NCBI RefSeq assembly: GCF_947259025.1 | Contig: NZ_CAMYKO010000002.1 | Coordinates: 1 to 64,000, forward strand | Origin: an uncultured Methylophaga sp. | GTDB taxonomy: Bacteria; Pseudomonadota; Gammaproteobacteria; Nitrosococcales; Methylophagaceae | DNA: 64,000 nt | Reading direction: 5' to 3' | Part shown: in pieces, positions 1-8,309 of the stretch | Numbering within the stretch: the stretch's first letter is position 1 | Layout of the letters: the number at the start of each line of letters is the position of its first letter | The notes under the pieces: model-generated | The model's input: only the letters and a program-made list of their open reading frames with translations | The model's database searches: none | Told to the model about the DNA's origin: nothing | Translations under genes and position numbers: made by a program

Positions 1-184
1 CACTTACAAGCATGGTGGTAAGCAGTACATCTCCATCCTGTCTGGTGTAGGCGGTTGGGCTGGTATCGGTATGGCTATCCCAAGCCTGGAAAACGACACA
101 GATGGTCTGGGCGCAGTCGGTGCATACCGTGCACTGTCTAGCTGGACCAACCTGGGTGGTGTTCTGAGCGTATTTAGCCTGTAA
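1..184 (+). CDS. xoxF: PQQ-dependent methanol dehydrogenase large subunit, 3' end (XoxF-type likely)
   Basis: Only the last 60 codons are in the window; codons start at base 2 and end with TAA at 182-184. The visible residues include [11 protein letters not shown] and [11 protein letters not shown] and end in GGVLSVFSL, the C-terminal pattern of quinoprotein alcohol dehydrogenases of the methanol dehydrogenase family. The protein would be a periplasmic eight-bladed propeller enzyme using PQQ. The chain stops at VFSL without the extra C-terminal stretch typical of MxaF (GKGPY...), so I favour a lanthanide-type XoxF over MxaF, but the metal-ligand region lies outside the window. The pqq genes directly downstream make its cofactor. 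Family call is firm; the subtype is inference. Confidence 0.75.
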   Translation, partial: TYKHGGKQYISILSGVGGWAGIGMAIPSLENDTDGLGAVGAYRALSSWTNLGGVLSVFSL

Positions 185-232
185 GACCAAGACCCAAACA
201 GATTAAACGATTAATCTGATAAGTCTGACAAA

Positions 233-267
233 AGGCCCGGCATCGCAAGATGTCGGGTCTTTTTTTG
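233..267 (+). terminator. Rho-independent terminator of the methanol dehydrogenase gene
   Basis: A 12-bp stem (233-244 with 249-260, two G-U pairs), GCAA tetraloop and a run of T residues at 260-266. It lies 49 nt after the methanol dehydrogenase stop. Confidence 0.85.
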
Positions 268-270
268 GGC

Positions 271-296
271 AAAAAAAAGCCGGGCGGTGCCCGGCT
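271..296 (-). terminator. Second hairpin, terminator-like on the minus strand
   Basis: Perfect 8-bp stem AGCCGGGC/GCCCGGCT with a 3-nt loop. The A-run at 271-278 becomes a T-run for transcripts arriving from the right on the minus strand. No minus-strand gene is known to end here, so it may only block antisense transcription. Confidence 0.45.
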
Positions 297-521
297 AAAT
301 AACCCTTGGCATGGGGAATGAACATGCCAAAACGAGAGATATATTATGAAGCTGAAATATATCAGTTATTTATTCTACGGATGTGGCAACAGCCTGACTT
401 GAGTCAAAAAACACTTTAAATCAGGTGTTTTTTCCCTTTTTAAGTAGAGAAAAATTTCCTGAACGCCGCCGCTGATCGAGCCGATAGTGCCAGCTAGAGG
501 GCTGTGTTGCCTGAGATGAAA

Positions 522-558
522 TCAGGAAAATCCTGAATGGCAAGGCGGGGAATCCTGA
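522..558. promoter_or_regulatory. Possible operator array upstream of pqqA (TCAGGA/TCCTGA boxes)
   Basis: TCAGGA-AAA-TCCTGA forms a palindrome at 522-536, and the octamer AATCCTGA recurs at 529-536 and 551-558, exactly 22 bp apart, about two helical turns. A further TCCTGA is at 457-462. The arrangement resembles binding sites of a dimeric regulator. The regulator is unknown. Confidence 0.35.
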
Positions 559-592
559 CGTCGCCCTATGCCGGGCTGTGTAGCATTATCTC

Positions 593-614
593 GTCACCTG
601 AATATAAGGGTGAC
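593..614. promoter_or_regulatory. Inverted repeat GTCACC-N10-GGTGAC before pqqA
   Basis: Perfect 6-bp arms separated by 10 nt, ending 34 nt before the pqqA start. It could be an operator, or a hairpin in the 5' leader if transcription starts upstream of it. Confidence 0.35.
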
Positions 615-648
615 AACAACTTTCTAATAATTTTGAGAGGAAATAACT

Positions 649-720
649 ATGTGGACTAAACCTGAATACTCAGATATGCGTTTTGGTTTCGAAGTAACCA
701 TGTACATTGCAAACCGTTAA
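649..720 (+). CDS. pqqA: PQQ precursor peptide PqqA
   Basis: A 23-residue peptide beginning MWTKPEY and ending MYIANR. It carries the conserved Glu and Tyr of PqqA in the order E15-V-T-M-Y19; these two side chains are cross-linked by PqqE and become the PQQ skeleton. The length matches PqqA peptides of methylotrophs. A GAGAGG ribosome-binding site at 635-640 sits 8 nt before the ATG. It is the first gene of pqqABCDE and is followed by a strong hairpin before pqqB. The peptide acts in the cytoplasm bound to the chaperone PqqD. Identification is secure despite the short length. Confidence 0.95.
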   Translation: MWTKPEYSDMRFGFEVTMYIANR

Positions 721-741
721 TAGCGGCTTATGATGTATGCT

Positions 742-761
742 CGGGGTTCTGCGGAACCCCG
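742..761 (+). terminator. Hairpin between pqqA and pqqB (attenuator-like)
   Basis: Perfect 8-bp stem CGGGGTTC/GAACCCCG with TGCG loop, 21 nt after the pqqA stop and 65 nt before pqqB. There is no T-run behind it, so it may act as a partial terminator or 3' stabiliser. Excess pqqA message over pqqB-E message is known in other PQQ producers; its role here is inference. Confidence 0.6.
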
Positions 762-826
762 GGCAACGTTAAACTCAATGCCATTCACCGAGTGCCATTT
801 GGTTTAGCAGAAGGATAGAGGATTTT

Positions 827-1741
827 ATGTTTGTACACGTTTTAGGGTCTGGTGCCGGCGGCGGTTTCCCGCAGTGGAACTGCAACTGCGCTAACTGCAA
901 AGGCGTCAGAGAAGGCACCATCAAAACCAGTCCACGTACCCAATCATCGATTGCGGTCAGCGCCAATGGCACAGACTGGATTTTGTTTAACACTTCGCCG
1001 GATATCAAAAAGCAGCTGGATGACTTTCCGGCGTTGCAACCGGCACGGGAAGTGCGGGATACCGCCATCACAGCCATTGTGATCACCGATGCCCAAATCG
1101 ACCATGTCACTGGCATTTTGACCCTGCGCGAACATAACAAACCGTGGGAAGTGTATACCACCAAAGCAGTGTACGAGGATTTGACCACCGGCTTCCCGGT
1201 ATTCAATATTCTCGGCCATTTCCGTGGTATCAACCACCATGAAATTGCCACCGATCACAGTTCATTCACAATCCCCACTGCAGAAGGGCTGGTATTTACC
1301 GCGGTGCCACTGAAGAGTGAAGCACCGCCGTATTCGCCGCACCGTCACAACACCGTGCCGGGTGACAATGTGGGCATTAAAATAGAAGACACCCGCACCG
1401 GCAAAAATCTGTTTTATGCGCCGGGCCTGGGCGTGGCGGAACCGCATGTGCTTGAGTACATGGAAAACGCCGACACCGTGCTGGTTGACGGCACCGTCTG
1501 GACCGATGACGAAATGTCCCACGAAGGCATCAGTGACAAGCGCGCCCAGGAAATGGGGCACCTGGACCAGTCGAGCGAGGGCGGCATTATGAGCCTGCTC
1601 AATGCGATGGAAAAACCACGCAAGATTCTAATTCACATCAATAATACCAACCCGATCCTCAACGAGGAGTCGGAGCAACGGCAGATTCTGAACAAAGCCG
1701 GTATTGAAGTCGCCTACGACGGCATGGATATCGAGTTATAA
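827..1741 (+). CDS. pqqB: PqqB, pyrroloquinoline quinone biosynthesis protein
   Basis: 304 residues, the usual PqqB length. The metallo-beta-lactamase-fold signature of the family is visible: [18 protein letters not shown] near the N-terminus, [17 protein letters not shown] around residues 87-103, and the [12 protein letters not shown] region near 220. PqqB is a cytoplasmic iron-dependent hydroxylase-like enzyme acting after PqqE and before PqqC, converting the cross-linked Glu-Tyr intermediate toward the PqqC substrate. An AGAGG motif lies shortly upstream of the ATG. Second gene of the pqq operon, separated from pqqA by a hairpin. The long minus-strand reading frames across it are codon-bias shadows. 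Confidence 0.96.
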   Translation: MFVHVLGSGAGGGFPQWNCNCANCKGVREGTIKTSPRTQSSIAVSANGTDWILFNTSPDIKKQLDDFPALQPAREVRDTAITAIVITDAQIDHVTGILTLREHNKPWEVYTTKAVYEDLTTGFPVFNILGHFRGINHHEIATDHSSFTIPTAEGLVFTAVPLKSEAPPYSPHRHNTVPGDNVGIKIEDTRTGKNLFYAPGLGVAEPHVLEYMENADTVLVDGTVWTDDEMSHEGISDKRAQEMGHLDQSSEGGIMSLLNAMEKPRKILIHINNTNPILNEESEQRQILNKAGIEVAYDGMDIEL

Positions 1742-1773
1742 AACGCTGCCCGAAGATTTAAGAGGAAGAGAGA

Positions 1774-2511
1774 ATGGCCGACAAACCTGCACCATGGTCC
1801 CGCGAGGAGTTTGAGCAGAAGCTGCGTGATAAGGAAGCCTTGTATCACATCAATCACCCGTTTCATAAATTGATGCATGCGGGCAAGCTGAATCAAAAGC
1901 AGGTTCAGGGCTGGGTTGCCAACCGTTTTTATTACCAGACTGCGATTCCGATCAAGGACGCTGCGATTATGGCCAATTGCGAAGATGCCGAAGTGCGTAA
2001 GCATTGGGTACAACGCATTCTTGACCATGATGGCTATGACGGTGAAGAGGGGGGCATCGAGGCCTGGCTGCAATTGGGTGAGGCTGTAGGCCTGACCCGG
2101 CAAGAACTCGAATCCTACGAGCATGTCTTACCAGGTGTAAGGTTTGCCATTGATGCTTACGTGAATTTTGCCCGCCGTGCATCCTGGCAGGAAGCCGCCG
2201 GTTCATCATTGACTGAACTGTTCGCGCCCAAGATTCACAAAGCGCGGCTGGATAACTGGCCGGAATTGTACCCATGGATTGATGAAAATGGTTACCGCTA
2301 TTTCCGTAAGCGTTTGAACGAAGCCAGACGCGATGTAGAGCATGGCCTGCAAATCACGCTGGATTACTGTGACACCCGTGAAAAGCAACAACGTGCGGTC
2401 GATCTGTTGCAGTTTAAACTGGATATTCTGTGGACGATGCTGGATGCGATGTGGCTGGCCTATGTTGAAAACCGTCCACCCTATTGCATGGATGTGGAAG
2501 TAGAAAAATGA
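1774..2511 (+). CDS. pqqC: PqqC, pyrroloquinoline-quinone synthase
   Basis: 245 residues, haem-oxygenase-like fold family. PqqC carries out the last step, ring closure and oxygen-dependent oxidation of AHQQ to PQQ without a metal. The family segments [22 protein letters not shown] and KDAAIMANC are all visible in the first third. It starts 33 nt after pqqB with a good AGAGGAAGAG leader, and its stop overlaps the pqqD start (ATGA). The gene is a stand-alone pqqC, not the pqqCD fusion seen in Methylobacterium. Cytoplasmic. Confidence 0.97.
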   Translation: MADKPAPWSREEFEQKLRDKEALYHINHPFHKLMHAGKLNQKQVQGWVANRFYYQTAIPIKDAAIMANCEDAEVRKHWVQRILDHDGYDGEEGGIEAWLQLGEAVGLTRQELESYEHVLPGVRFAIDAYVNFARRASWQEAAGSSLTELFAPKIHKARLDNWPELYPWIDENGYRYFRKRLNEARRDVEHGLQITLDYCDTREKQQRAVDLLQFKLDILWTMLDAMWLAYVENRPPYCMDVEVEK

Positions 2512-2792
2512 CAGATAAAACATTTAATGCTGACAGCGTACCGGTACTGGCACTGGGTTATCGCTTCCAGTGGGAGCCGGCGCAGGATTGTTACGTGTTG
2601 CTCTACCCGGAAGGCATGGTCAAGTTAAACCCGGCCGCCGGTGAAATCCTTAAGCGCGTCAGCGAAAAGAAACAAACCGTAGATGAACTCATCGCCGATT
2701 TGAAAGCCGCCTTCAACGGGGCTGATCTGGATGATGACGTCTATCAGTTTTTGGAGGAAGCTCATGACAACGACTGGATCAGAGCAGAATAA
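2508..2792 (+). CDS. pqqD: PqqD, PqqA-binding chaperone
   Basis: 94 residues from the ATG that overlaps the pqqC stop; a longer in-frame start inside pqqC exists but would add residues not seen in the family. Typical PqqD features are present: [20 protein letters not shown] in the first 45 residues and [11 protein letters not shown] just after, the core of the RiPP recognition element fold. PqqD binds PqqA and presents it to PqqE. The coding end overlaps the start of pqqE by 29 nt, implying translational coupling. Confidence 0.95.
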   Translation: MTDKTFNADSVPVLALGYRFQWEPAQDCYVLLYPEGMVKLNPAAGEILKRVSEKKQTVDELIADLKAAFNGADLDDDVYQFLEEAHDNDWIRAE

Positions 2793-3957
2793 AGCACCCG
2801 GCAGCACCGGTGGTGCTGTTGGGGTCAATGCCAACGAAAGTATCAGACAGCCTTTATGGCTACTGGCAGAGCTCACCTATGCCTGTCCGTTGCAGTGTCC
2901 TTATTGCTCCAACCCGATGGACTACGCCAAAATCAAAAGCGAGCTGTCCACCGAAGAATGGATCGATGTATTCAAACAGGCACGGGCAATGGGGGCAACC
3001 CAGCTGGGCCTGTCAGGTGGTGAACCGCTGACCCGTCCTGATATCCTGGAATTGATACAGGAAGCCCGTAATCTGGGGTTCTACACAAACCTGATCACTT
3101 CCGGTATTGGTCTTGACGCGTCCAAGGCACAGGCATTTAAAGATGCCGGTCTGGATCATATCCAGGTCAGTTTCCAGGCCAGCTCCGCCGATTTGAACAA
3201 CCTGATTGCCGGCACTGATGCCTTCCAGCACAAAATTGATATGGCACGTGCGGTCAAAGCTGCTGGCTATCCGATGGTGCTGTGTTTTGTGACCCACCGT
3301 CAGAATATCGACCAACTGGATGAGATCCTGGACCTGGCGATCAACCTCGATGCCGACTATGTTGAGTTGGCGACGACGCAGTATTATGGCTGGGCCATGC
3401 ACAACCAGGATCAGCTTATGCCGCTGAAAGAGCAACTGGAACGAGCTGAAGCCACTGCTCACCGTTATCAGGAAGAGCAGAAGGGCAACATGAAGATCTA
3501 CTATGTGGTGCCCGACTACTTTGAGGAACGTCCCAAAGCCTGTATGAATGGCTGGGGTAATGTGTTCCTGACCGTGACGCCGGATGGTACAGCTTTGCCC
3601 TGTCACGCGGCGCGTGAATTGCCAGGTATGGAACTACCCAATGTCCGTGATATGAGCATCAGGGAAATCTGGGAAGGGTCGAATGACTTTAACCGCTTCC
3701 GTGGCTTTGACTGGATGAAAGAGCCCTGCCGCAGTTGTGATGAAAAAGAAAAAGACTTTGGCGGCTGCCGTTGTCAGGCCTATATGCTGACCGGTGATCC
3801 GGCCATGGCTGATCCCGTCTGCACCAAATCTCCTGATCGCCACCTGGTGGATGAAGCCATTCAGCGTGGCCGGGACGAGGCCAATAAAACTGCGCAGGAA
3901 GCCAAACCTCTGGTATTCAGAAACCCGAAAAACTCAAAAGAAATCAGTGGCCTCTAA
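2764..3957 (+). CDS. pqqE: PqqE, radical SAM PqqA cross-linking enzyme
   Basis: 397 residues from ATG 2764, chosen because GGAGGA lies 6-11 nt upstream. The radical SAM motif is C41-P-L-Q-C45-P-Y-C48, followed by LSGGEPL. The SPASM region holds the cysteines of the auxiliary iron-sulfur clusters ([37 protein letters not shown]). PqqE forms the carbon-carbon bond between Glu and Tyr of PqqA using S-adenosylmethionine. The C-terminus ends in a tail rich in Lys and Asn (about 30 residues after the last Cys). It overlaps pqqD at its start and the ABC ATPase gene at its end. Confidence 0.97.
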   Translation: MTTTGSEQNKAPGSTGGAVGVNANESIRQPLWLLAELTYACPLQCPYCSNPMDYAKIKSELSTEEWIDVFKQARAMGATQLGLSGGEPLTRPDILELIQEARNLGFYTNLITSGIGLDASKAQAFKDAGLDHIQVSFQASSADLNNLIAGTDAFQHKIDMARAVKAAGYPMVLCFVTHRQNIDQLDEILDLAINLDADYVELATTQYYGWAMHNQDQLMPLKEQLERAEATAHRYQEEQKGNMKIYYVVPDYFEERPKACMNGWGNVFLTVTPDGTALPCHAARELPGMELPNVRDMSIREIWEGSNDFNRFRGFDWMKEPCRSCDEKEKDFGGCRCQAYMLTGDPAMADPVCTKSPDRHLVDEAIQRGRDEANKTAQEAKPLVFRNPKNSKEISGL

Positions 3958-4879
3958 ATTTGCGATACAAGCCAGCGGCCTGACCAAAATCTATGGTCAG
4001 GCCGCTGCCGTTAATAAGCTCGACCTGAATATCCAGTCCGGCCAGTTCTATGGCCTGCTGGGTCCTAACGGTGCTGGTAAAACCACTACCATTCATATGC
4101 TCACCACCATGACTTCGCCCACTTCGGGGGAAGCCAGGATTGCCGATCAATCGGTGCTCGATGATCCGGTGGCTATCCGCGCCAGCGTTGGGCTGGTGTT
4201 CCAGGATTCGGCGTTGGACCGGATGATGACGGTGGACGAAAACCTGCAATTTGCAGCCGCGCTGTACAACCTCAAGCCAGCCAAAGCCAATCAGCGTATT
4301 AACGAGCTGCTGTCTATTTTCGGCCTGGAAAAGAAGCGCCATGTGAAACTGGTGGCGCTGTCTGGCGGCCAGCGCCGCGCTGTAGATATCGCCCGGGGCG
4401 TGCTGCATAAACCACGGGTGTTGTTTCTGGATGAACCCACTATCGGTCTTGACCTGCCCAATCGTCGTGCCATCTGGCGCTTTGTTGAGCAACTGCGCAA
4501 GCAGGAAGGTATGACCGTGTTTCTGACCACCCACTATCTGGAAGAAGCTGAGGCCTGCGACCGGGTCGACTTTATCCAGCAGGGTGAGCTGCAACATGGC
4601 GGCGCGCCTTCATCGCTGATTCGGGATCTCGCCAAATATATTCTTGAAATAGACTGTGCTGATACAGAAGCCGTCAATCAAGCCCTCAGTCCCCGTTTCG
4701 GCAATCCTGTCTGGGAAGATCAGCACCTGACTTTCCGGGTTAAGGACAAAGATGTCGATTTCAGCGAGCTGCAGCGCTCGCTGGGACAATCAGTGGTCTC
4801 GATGCAATGGCGCAGGCCCAACCTCAATGATGTGTATTTATGGACGGTATGTCCGCCGGAAACCGGAGTCGTAACATGA
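3947..4879 (+). CDS. ABC transporter ATP-binding protein, PQQ/alcohol-dehydrogenase-associated
   Basis: 310 residues if translation starts at GTG 3947, which overlaps the pqqE stop by 11 nt; a longer frame inside pqqE is unlikely. Walker A GPNGAGKT is at residues 39-46, then the Q-loop VFQDSALD, the signature LSGGQRR, Walker [13 protein letters not shown] and the switch histidine in [10 protein letters not shown]. The C-terminal third has the extra domain of ABC-2 exporters (NodI/DrrA type). A matching permease follows with an ATGA overlap. ABC pairs of this kind recur beside quinoprotein alcohol dehydrogenase systems; the cargo is unknown, and PQQ or a related molecule is an inference from position. 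Confidence 0.88.
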   Translation: MASKFAIQASGLTKIYGQAAAVNKLDLNIQSGQFYGLLGPNGAGKTTTIHMLTTMTSPTSGEARIADQSVLDDPVAIRASVGLVFQDSALDRMMTVDENLQFAAALYNLKPAKANQRINELLSIFGLEKKRHVKLVALSGGQRRAVDIARGVLHKPRVLFLDEPTIGLDLPNRRAIWRFVEQLRKQEGMTVFLTTHYLEEAEACDRVDFIQQGELQHGGAPSSLIRDLAKYILEIDCADTEAVNQALSPRFGNPVWEDQHLTFRVKDKDVDFSELQRSLGQSVVSMQWRRPNLNDVYLWTVCPPETGVVT

Positions 4880-5664
4880 AAAACTGGCTGGCAGTCAAAG
4901 CTGTTGCCGGGCGTGAACTGAGCAAGGTATTCCGTCAGCGTGGCCGTCTGATAAGCAGCATGGTCAGGCCACTGATCTGGTTGCTGGTTATTGGCAGCGG
5001 CGTGGGCAGTATGCTGCAGGGGCCTGAGCAGGAAGGTTACCTGGGCTTTCTGGTGCCCGGCATTGTGGCGATGACGTTGTTATTTGCTGCCCTTTTATCG
5101 GCGCTGACCCTGGTCTATGACAAGGAGTTCGGCGTGATGCGGATGATGATGATCGCGCCCATTGAGCATTACTGGATTGTCATTGCTAAACTGATTGCCG
5201 CCACCATTACTGCCATGGTGCAGGCCCTGATGCTGCTGGTGATCCTGGCACTGATAGGACTGGTGGAGGTGAAGATTGCTTTATTGCTGTTGATACCGGC
5301 GTTTGCTACCGCCATTTGCTGCGCCGCAATAGGTGGTCTGATCGCGGCTTGGTCGAAAACACTGGATAACTTTGCGGTGATCATGAACTTCTTCATCTTC
5401 CCGCTGTTTTTCCTCAGCGGCGCCTTGTACCCGGTGAGTCAACTGCCTGAGCTATTGAAATACATTGTGCTGATTAACCCGTTCAGCTATGGCGTGGATC
5501 TGATGAAACATGCTGTGCCGACGGCCACAAGCGACTTTTCTATTATTACCGATATTGCCGTATTGCTGACTTTCTCGGCCGGGGCCATTGTCATCGCCTG
5601 TTGGCGTTTTTCCCGTGAGTCAGTGCACGAACCCTTGTTTCACCGGGCCAGTAAAAAAGGCTGA
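4876..5664 (+). CDS. ABC-2 type permease, partner of the upstream ATPase
   Basis: 262 residues from ATG 4876, overlapping the ATPase stop by 4 nt. About six hydrophobic segments are visible, including PLIWLLVIGSGVG, FLVPGIVAMTLLFAALLSAL, ALMLLVILALIGLV and FFIFPLFFLSGALYPVSQLP. The last, with a PLFFLSGALYP core, is the hallmark of the NodJ/DrrB-like ABC-2 family. It would form the inner-membrane channel, exporting an unknown small molecule or surface component. Last gene of the pqq transcription unit as judged from spacing. Confidence 0.88.
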   Translation: MKNWLAVKAVAGRELSKVFRQRGRLISSMVRPLIWLLVIGSGVGSMLQGPEQEGYLGFLVPGIVAMTLLFAALLSALTLVYDKEFGVMRMMMIAPIEHYWIVIAKLIAATITAMVQALMLLVILALIGLVEVKIALLLLIPAFATAICCAAIGGLIAAWSKTLDNFAVIMNFFIFPLFFLSGALYPVSQLPELLKYIVLINPFSYGVDLMKHAVPTATSDFSIITDIAVLLTFSAGAIVIACWRFSRESVHEPLFHRASKKG

Positions 5665-5725
5665 ACAAAAGCGGCATGTGAGCGGGAAATTTTCCGCTCT
5701 GAGTCATCTCTCCGCGTTTATTCAG

Positions 5726-5747
5726 AACAGGCAGGGAATTGCCTGTT
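5726..5747 (+). terminator. Weak hairpin after the pqq/ABC unit
   Basis: 8-bp stem AACAGGCA/TGCCTGTT with a 6-nt loop and only three T residues after it. It lies 61 nt after the permease stop and may end that unit weakly. Confidence 0.35.
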
Positions 5748-5808
5748 TCAGTGGCTTGCACCACTCTCGTAAAGCACCTATGCTTAGTGCTCCGACCCGT
5801 TTTGCGTG

Positions 5809-6483
5809 ATGCAACAGGACAAATCAGTGACACAGCCTCAAAAAGCCCATGCCAATATGGTGACCCAGCAGGTCCGGCCCAATGAAGTATTGGATGAGCG
5901 GGTGCTGGCGGCAATGAGCGCTATCCCGCGTGATAAGTTTGTAGCCCCTGCTTTGCAAGGCCTGGCTTATGCTGATGTGGCTTTACCCATTGGCTGTGAC
6001 CAAAGCCTGTTACCGCCGACACTGGAAGGACGGTTTCTGCAGGCGCTACAAATGAATAGCAATGAGACCATACTGGAAATTGGTACCGGTTCCGGCTACA
6101 TGACCGCTTTACTGGCCAGTCTCGCCGGGCGGGTGCTCACGGTGGAATATTTTGCTGAGCTCAGTGAGACTGCACAGTCTGAACTCGCTGAGTTAGACAT
6201 TGAAAATGTCGAGTATGCAGTCGGTGATGCTGCCAAAGGCTGGCCACTGACAGAGCGGGTGGATGCAATAGTGATCACGGCAGCCTTCGAAAACCTGCCC
6301 GAGGCCTATCTGCACAGCCTAAAGATAGGCGGGCGAATGATCGCTGTAGTCGGCAAAGCACCGGCGATGACGGTACAATTAATTGAACGTGTGGCTGAGC
6401 GCCAGTGGCAGACAAAGTCGCTGTTTGAAACGGTGATCCCGCCCATGATTCACGCAGAACCCAAAGCCGAATTTGAATTCTAA
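5809..6483 (+). CDS. Protein-L-isoaspartate O-methyltransferase-family protein, TolC-associated type
   Basis: 224 residues from ATG 5809; GTG 5827 is another possible start because the family core begins near NMVTQQVRPNEVLDERVL. The S-adenosylmethionine site ILEIGTGSGYMTALLA is clear around residues 87-102. The protein resembles Pcm but is a distinct paralogue, since a canonical Pcm lies at 46847. This paralogue type is often found, as here, in front of a rhodanese gene and tolC. Substrate is unknown; repair of isoaspartate is possible but not shown. No good Shine-Dalgarno sequence is seen at 5809. Confidence 0.8.
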   Translation: MQQDKSVTQPQKAHANMVTQQVRPNEVLDERVLAAMSAIPRDKFVAPALQGLAYADVALPIGCDQSLLPPTLEGRFLQALQMNSNETILEIGTGSGYMTALLASLAGRVLTVEYFAELSETAQSELAELDIENVEYAVGDAAKGWPLTERVDAIVITAAFENLPEAYLHSLKIGGRMIAVVGKAPAMTVQLIERVAERQWQTKSLFETVIPPMIHAEPKAEFEF

Positions 6484-6498
6484 GTCCAGAGATCAACA

Positions 6499-6822
6499 AT
6501 GAAACAAATGACAGCAACAGAGCTGCAGGCTCTTCTCGACAGTGGCGTTAAACCACTGATGATTGATGTCCGTGAAGGTCATGAACTGAGCAACGGTGTC
6601 ATAGAAGGTGCGGTGCACATACCAATGAATGAAGTCCCGGCAAGACTGGAAGACTTTGCAGCGCAACAGGATAAACCGGTCGTTTTAATCTGCCGCAGTG
6701 GCCAGCGCAGTGCCCAGGTAGGTCAGTTTATGGAACATGTGGGCTTTAATGACGTCATTAACCTGGATGGTGGGATGAATAGCTGGGCGACCGATGTCGA
6801 TACCAGTATGAACGTTTACTGA
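6499..6822 (+). CDS. Single-domain rhodanese-like protein
   Basis: 107 residues forming one rhodanese domain: LMIDVREGHELSNGVIEGA (about 20-38), then the active loop CRSGQRS with the catalytic Cys at residue 65, and LDGGMNSW near the end. Such proteins carry sulfur as a cysteine persulfide; the donor and acceptor here are unknown. No signal peptide, so cytoplasmic. It starts 15 nt after the methyltransferase stop with AGAGATC upstream and is probably co-transcribed with it and perhaps with tolC. Confidence 0.9.
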   Translation: MKQMTATELQALLDSGVKPLMIDVREGHELSNGVIEGAVHIPMNEVPARLEDFAAQQDKPVVLICRSGQRSAQVGQFMEHVGFNDVINLDGGMNSWATDVDTSMNVY

Positions 6823-6983
6823 GCCAGGCCATATTCAGCGGTGAAAGCGCCGCTGTAATCTGAACATGCCAAATGTCTCACGCCAGACAGCAATTGCGCC
6901 GTCGACATACCGACTGGTCGGATTGTAACAATAATGACTATTATCAGGCCGCTGTGCCCAGCAGGCAGGCTCAAGGAAAGAAG

Positions 6984-8309
6984 ATGAAAAAATTCGTGTT
7001 AAATACGTTACTGGCATCAGTGATGATGGCCCCGCCCGTAGTGATGGCTGAAGATTTGATAGCCGTGTTTAACTTGTCGCTGGAAAGCGATCCGCAATTA
7101 CTGGCTGAAGCCGCCTCTCGTCAGGCCGTGGGTGAGCTCGACGATCAGGCCATGGCCAATTTTCTGCCACAGTTAGATTTATCGGCCAATACCAATAAAA
7201 CCCGGGTTGATGCTTCGGCACAGAACTTTATTGGCGGCAGCACCGAATACAACGATCATGGCTACAGCTTGAGTCTGGTACAACCTGTCTACCGGCGTCA
7301 GAATTTTGTTCAGAGTGAGCAGGCGGATATCGCTATTGAGGGCGCTGCTGCCAGTTATGCTCTTGTCGAACAGTCGCTGATTGTCAGAGTGGCCGAACGT
7401 TATTTTGGTGTGCTGGGCGCTGAAGATGATCTGACCTTTGCAGAGGCCGAACGAGAGGCTATCGCCAAACAGCTTGAGCAGACTCAGCAACGATTTGATG
7501 TGGGCATGGCCACCATTACCGATGTGACCGAAGCACAGGCGGCTTTCGATCTGGCTAATGCGGCGGTTATCGAAGCACAAAACGCGCTGGCTAATGCCAA
7601 TGAACAGCTGCGCGAAACTTCCGGTACCTATATTGATGATTTATCCGGTCTGCAGGACGATTCACCACTGGTCAGTCCGGAACCTGCCAATATCAATGAC
7701 TGGAGCCAGACTGCCCTACAGCAGAATCCGGCCCTGGTTGTTGCCAAAAGTAACGTCGAGAGTGCAGAGCAAACCATTGAGTTCGAAAAAAGCGGGCATT
7801 ACCCCAGCCTGGATCTGGTGGCACAGAAAAACTACAGTTCGCAGAGTGATGGTAACTTCAGTGGTAGCACCAAAACTCACACCGACATCATCGGCCTGCA
7901 GTTAAACCTGCCGATTTATGCCGGCGGTGCAGTGGTATCCCGTACCCGTGAAGCAGGGTTCCGCCTCGACCAAGCCATGCAGGATGAGGAAGCACAACGG
8001 CGTGCCGTGACCCGTCAGACACGTGAGTCTTTCAATGGCGTGATGGCCGGGATCAGCCGTGTTAAAGCGCTGAAACAGGCGGTGGTATCCAACGAAAAGG
8101 CATTGGAGTCAACCCAGGCCGGCTATGATGTCGGCACCCGTACCACTGTCGATGTGCTCAACGCCCGCCGCAACCTGTTCAGTGCCCGTCGTGACTATGC
8201 GCGGTCACGTTATGACTACATTCTCAACAGTTTGCGTCTGAAGCAGGCAGCCGGTATCGTCACAATCAGCGATCTGGAACAAATCAATACCTGGTTGGGA
8301 GCATCGTAA
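6984..8309 (+). CDS. tolC: TolC-family outer-membrane efflux protein
   Basis: 441 residues from ATG 6984, which follows AAGGAAAG; the longer in-frame start lacks a signal peptide. Residues 1-22 form a signal peptide ending VVMA. Two repeats of the outer-membrane efflux domain follow, with landmarks YRRQNFVQSEQAD, QRFDVGMATITDV, LPIYAGGAVVSRTREA and YDVGTRTTVDVLNARRNL, the last being a strong TolC-type signature. It would trimerise into a channel-tunnel for type I secretion or RND/ABC efflux pumps. Its C-terminus ends without a long tail. No inner-membrane pump gene is adjacent. Confidence 0.93.
   Translation: MKKFVLNTLLASVMMAPPVVMAEDLIAVFNLSLESDPQLLAEAASRQAVGELDDQAMANFLPQLDLSANTNKTRVDASAQNFIGGSTEYNDHGYSLSLVQPVYRRQNFVQSEQADIAIEGAAASYALVEQSLIVRVAERYFGVLGAEDDLTFAEAEREAIAKQLEQTQQRFDVGMATITDVTEAQAAFDLANAAVIEAQNALANANEQLRETSGTYIDDLSGLQDDSPLVSPEPANINDWSQTALQQNPALVVAKSNVESAEQTIEFEKSGHYPSLDLVAQKNYSSQSDGNFSGSTKTHTDIIGLQLNLPIYAGGAVVSRTREAGFRLDQAMQDEEAQRRAVTRQTRESFNGVMAGISRVKALKQAVVSNEKALESTQAGYDVGTRTTVDVLNARRNLFSARRDYARSRYDYILNSLRLKQAAGIVTISDLEQINTWLGAS

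Larger units (their letters stand above)
185..648. other. 464-nt regulatory gap between methanol dehydrogenase and pqqA
   Basis: No convincing gene. In order it holds an 8-bp hairpin (199-218), a terminator (233-267), an opposing terminator-like hairpin (271-296), an 8-bp inverted repeat TTGGCATG/CATGCCAA (306-330), an A/T-rich stretch with an 18-codon micro-ORF (345-401), TCCTGA/TCAGGA boxes (457-558) and the inverted repeat GTCACC/GGTGAC (593-614) just before pqqA. I cannot name a clear -35/-10 pair. Confidence 0.6.

Noticed and set aside
775-1258. Minus-strand frames opposite pqqB
   Set aside because: pqqB is unambiguous on the plus strand; the opposite frames are low-information shadows of its codon use.
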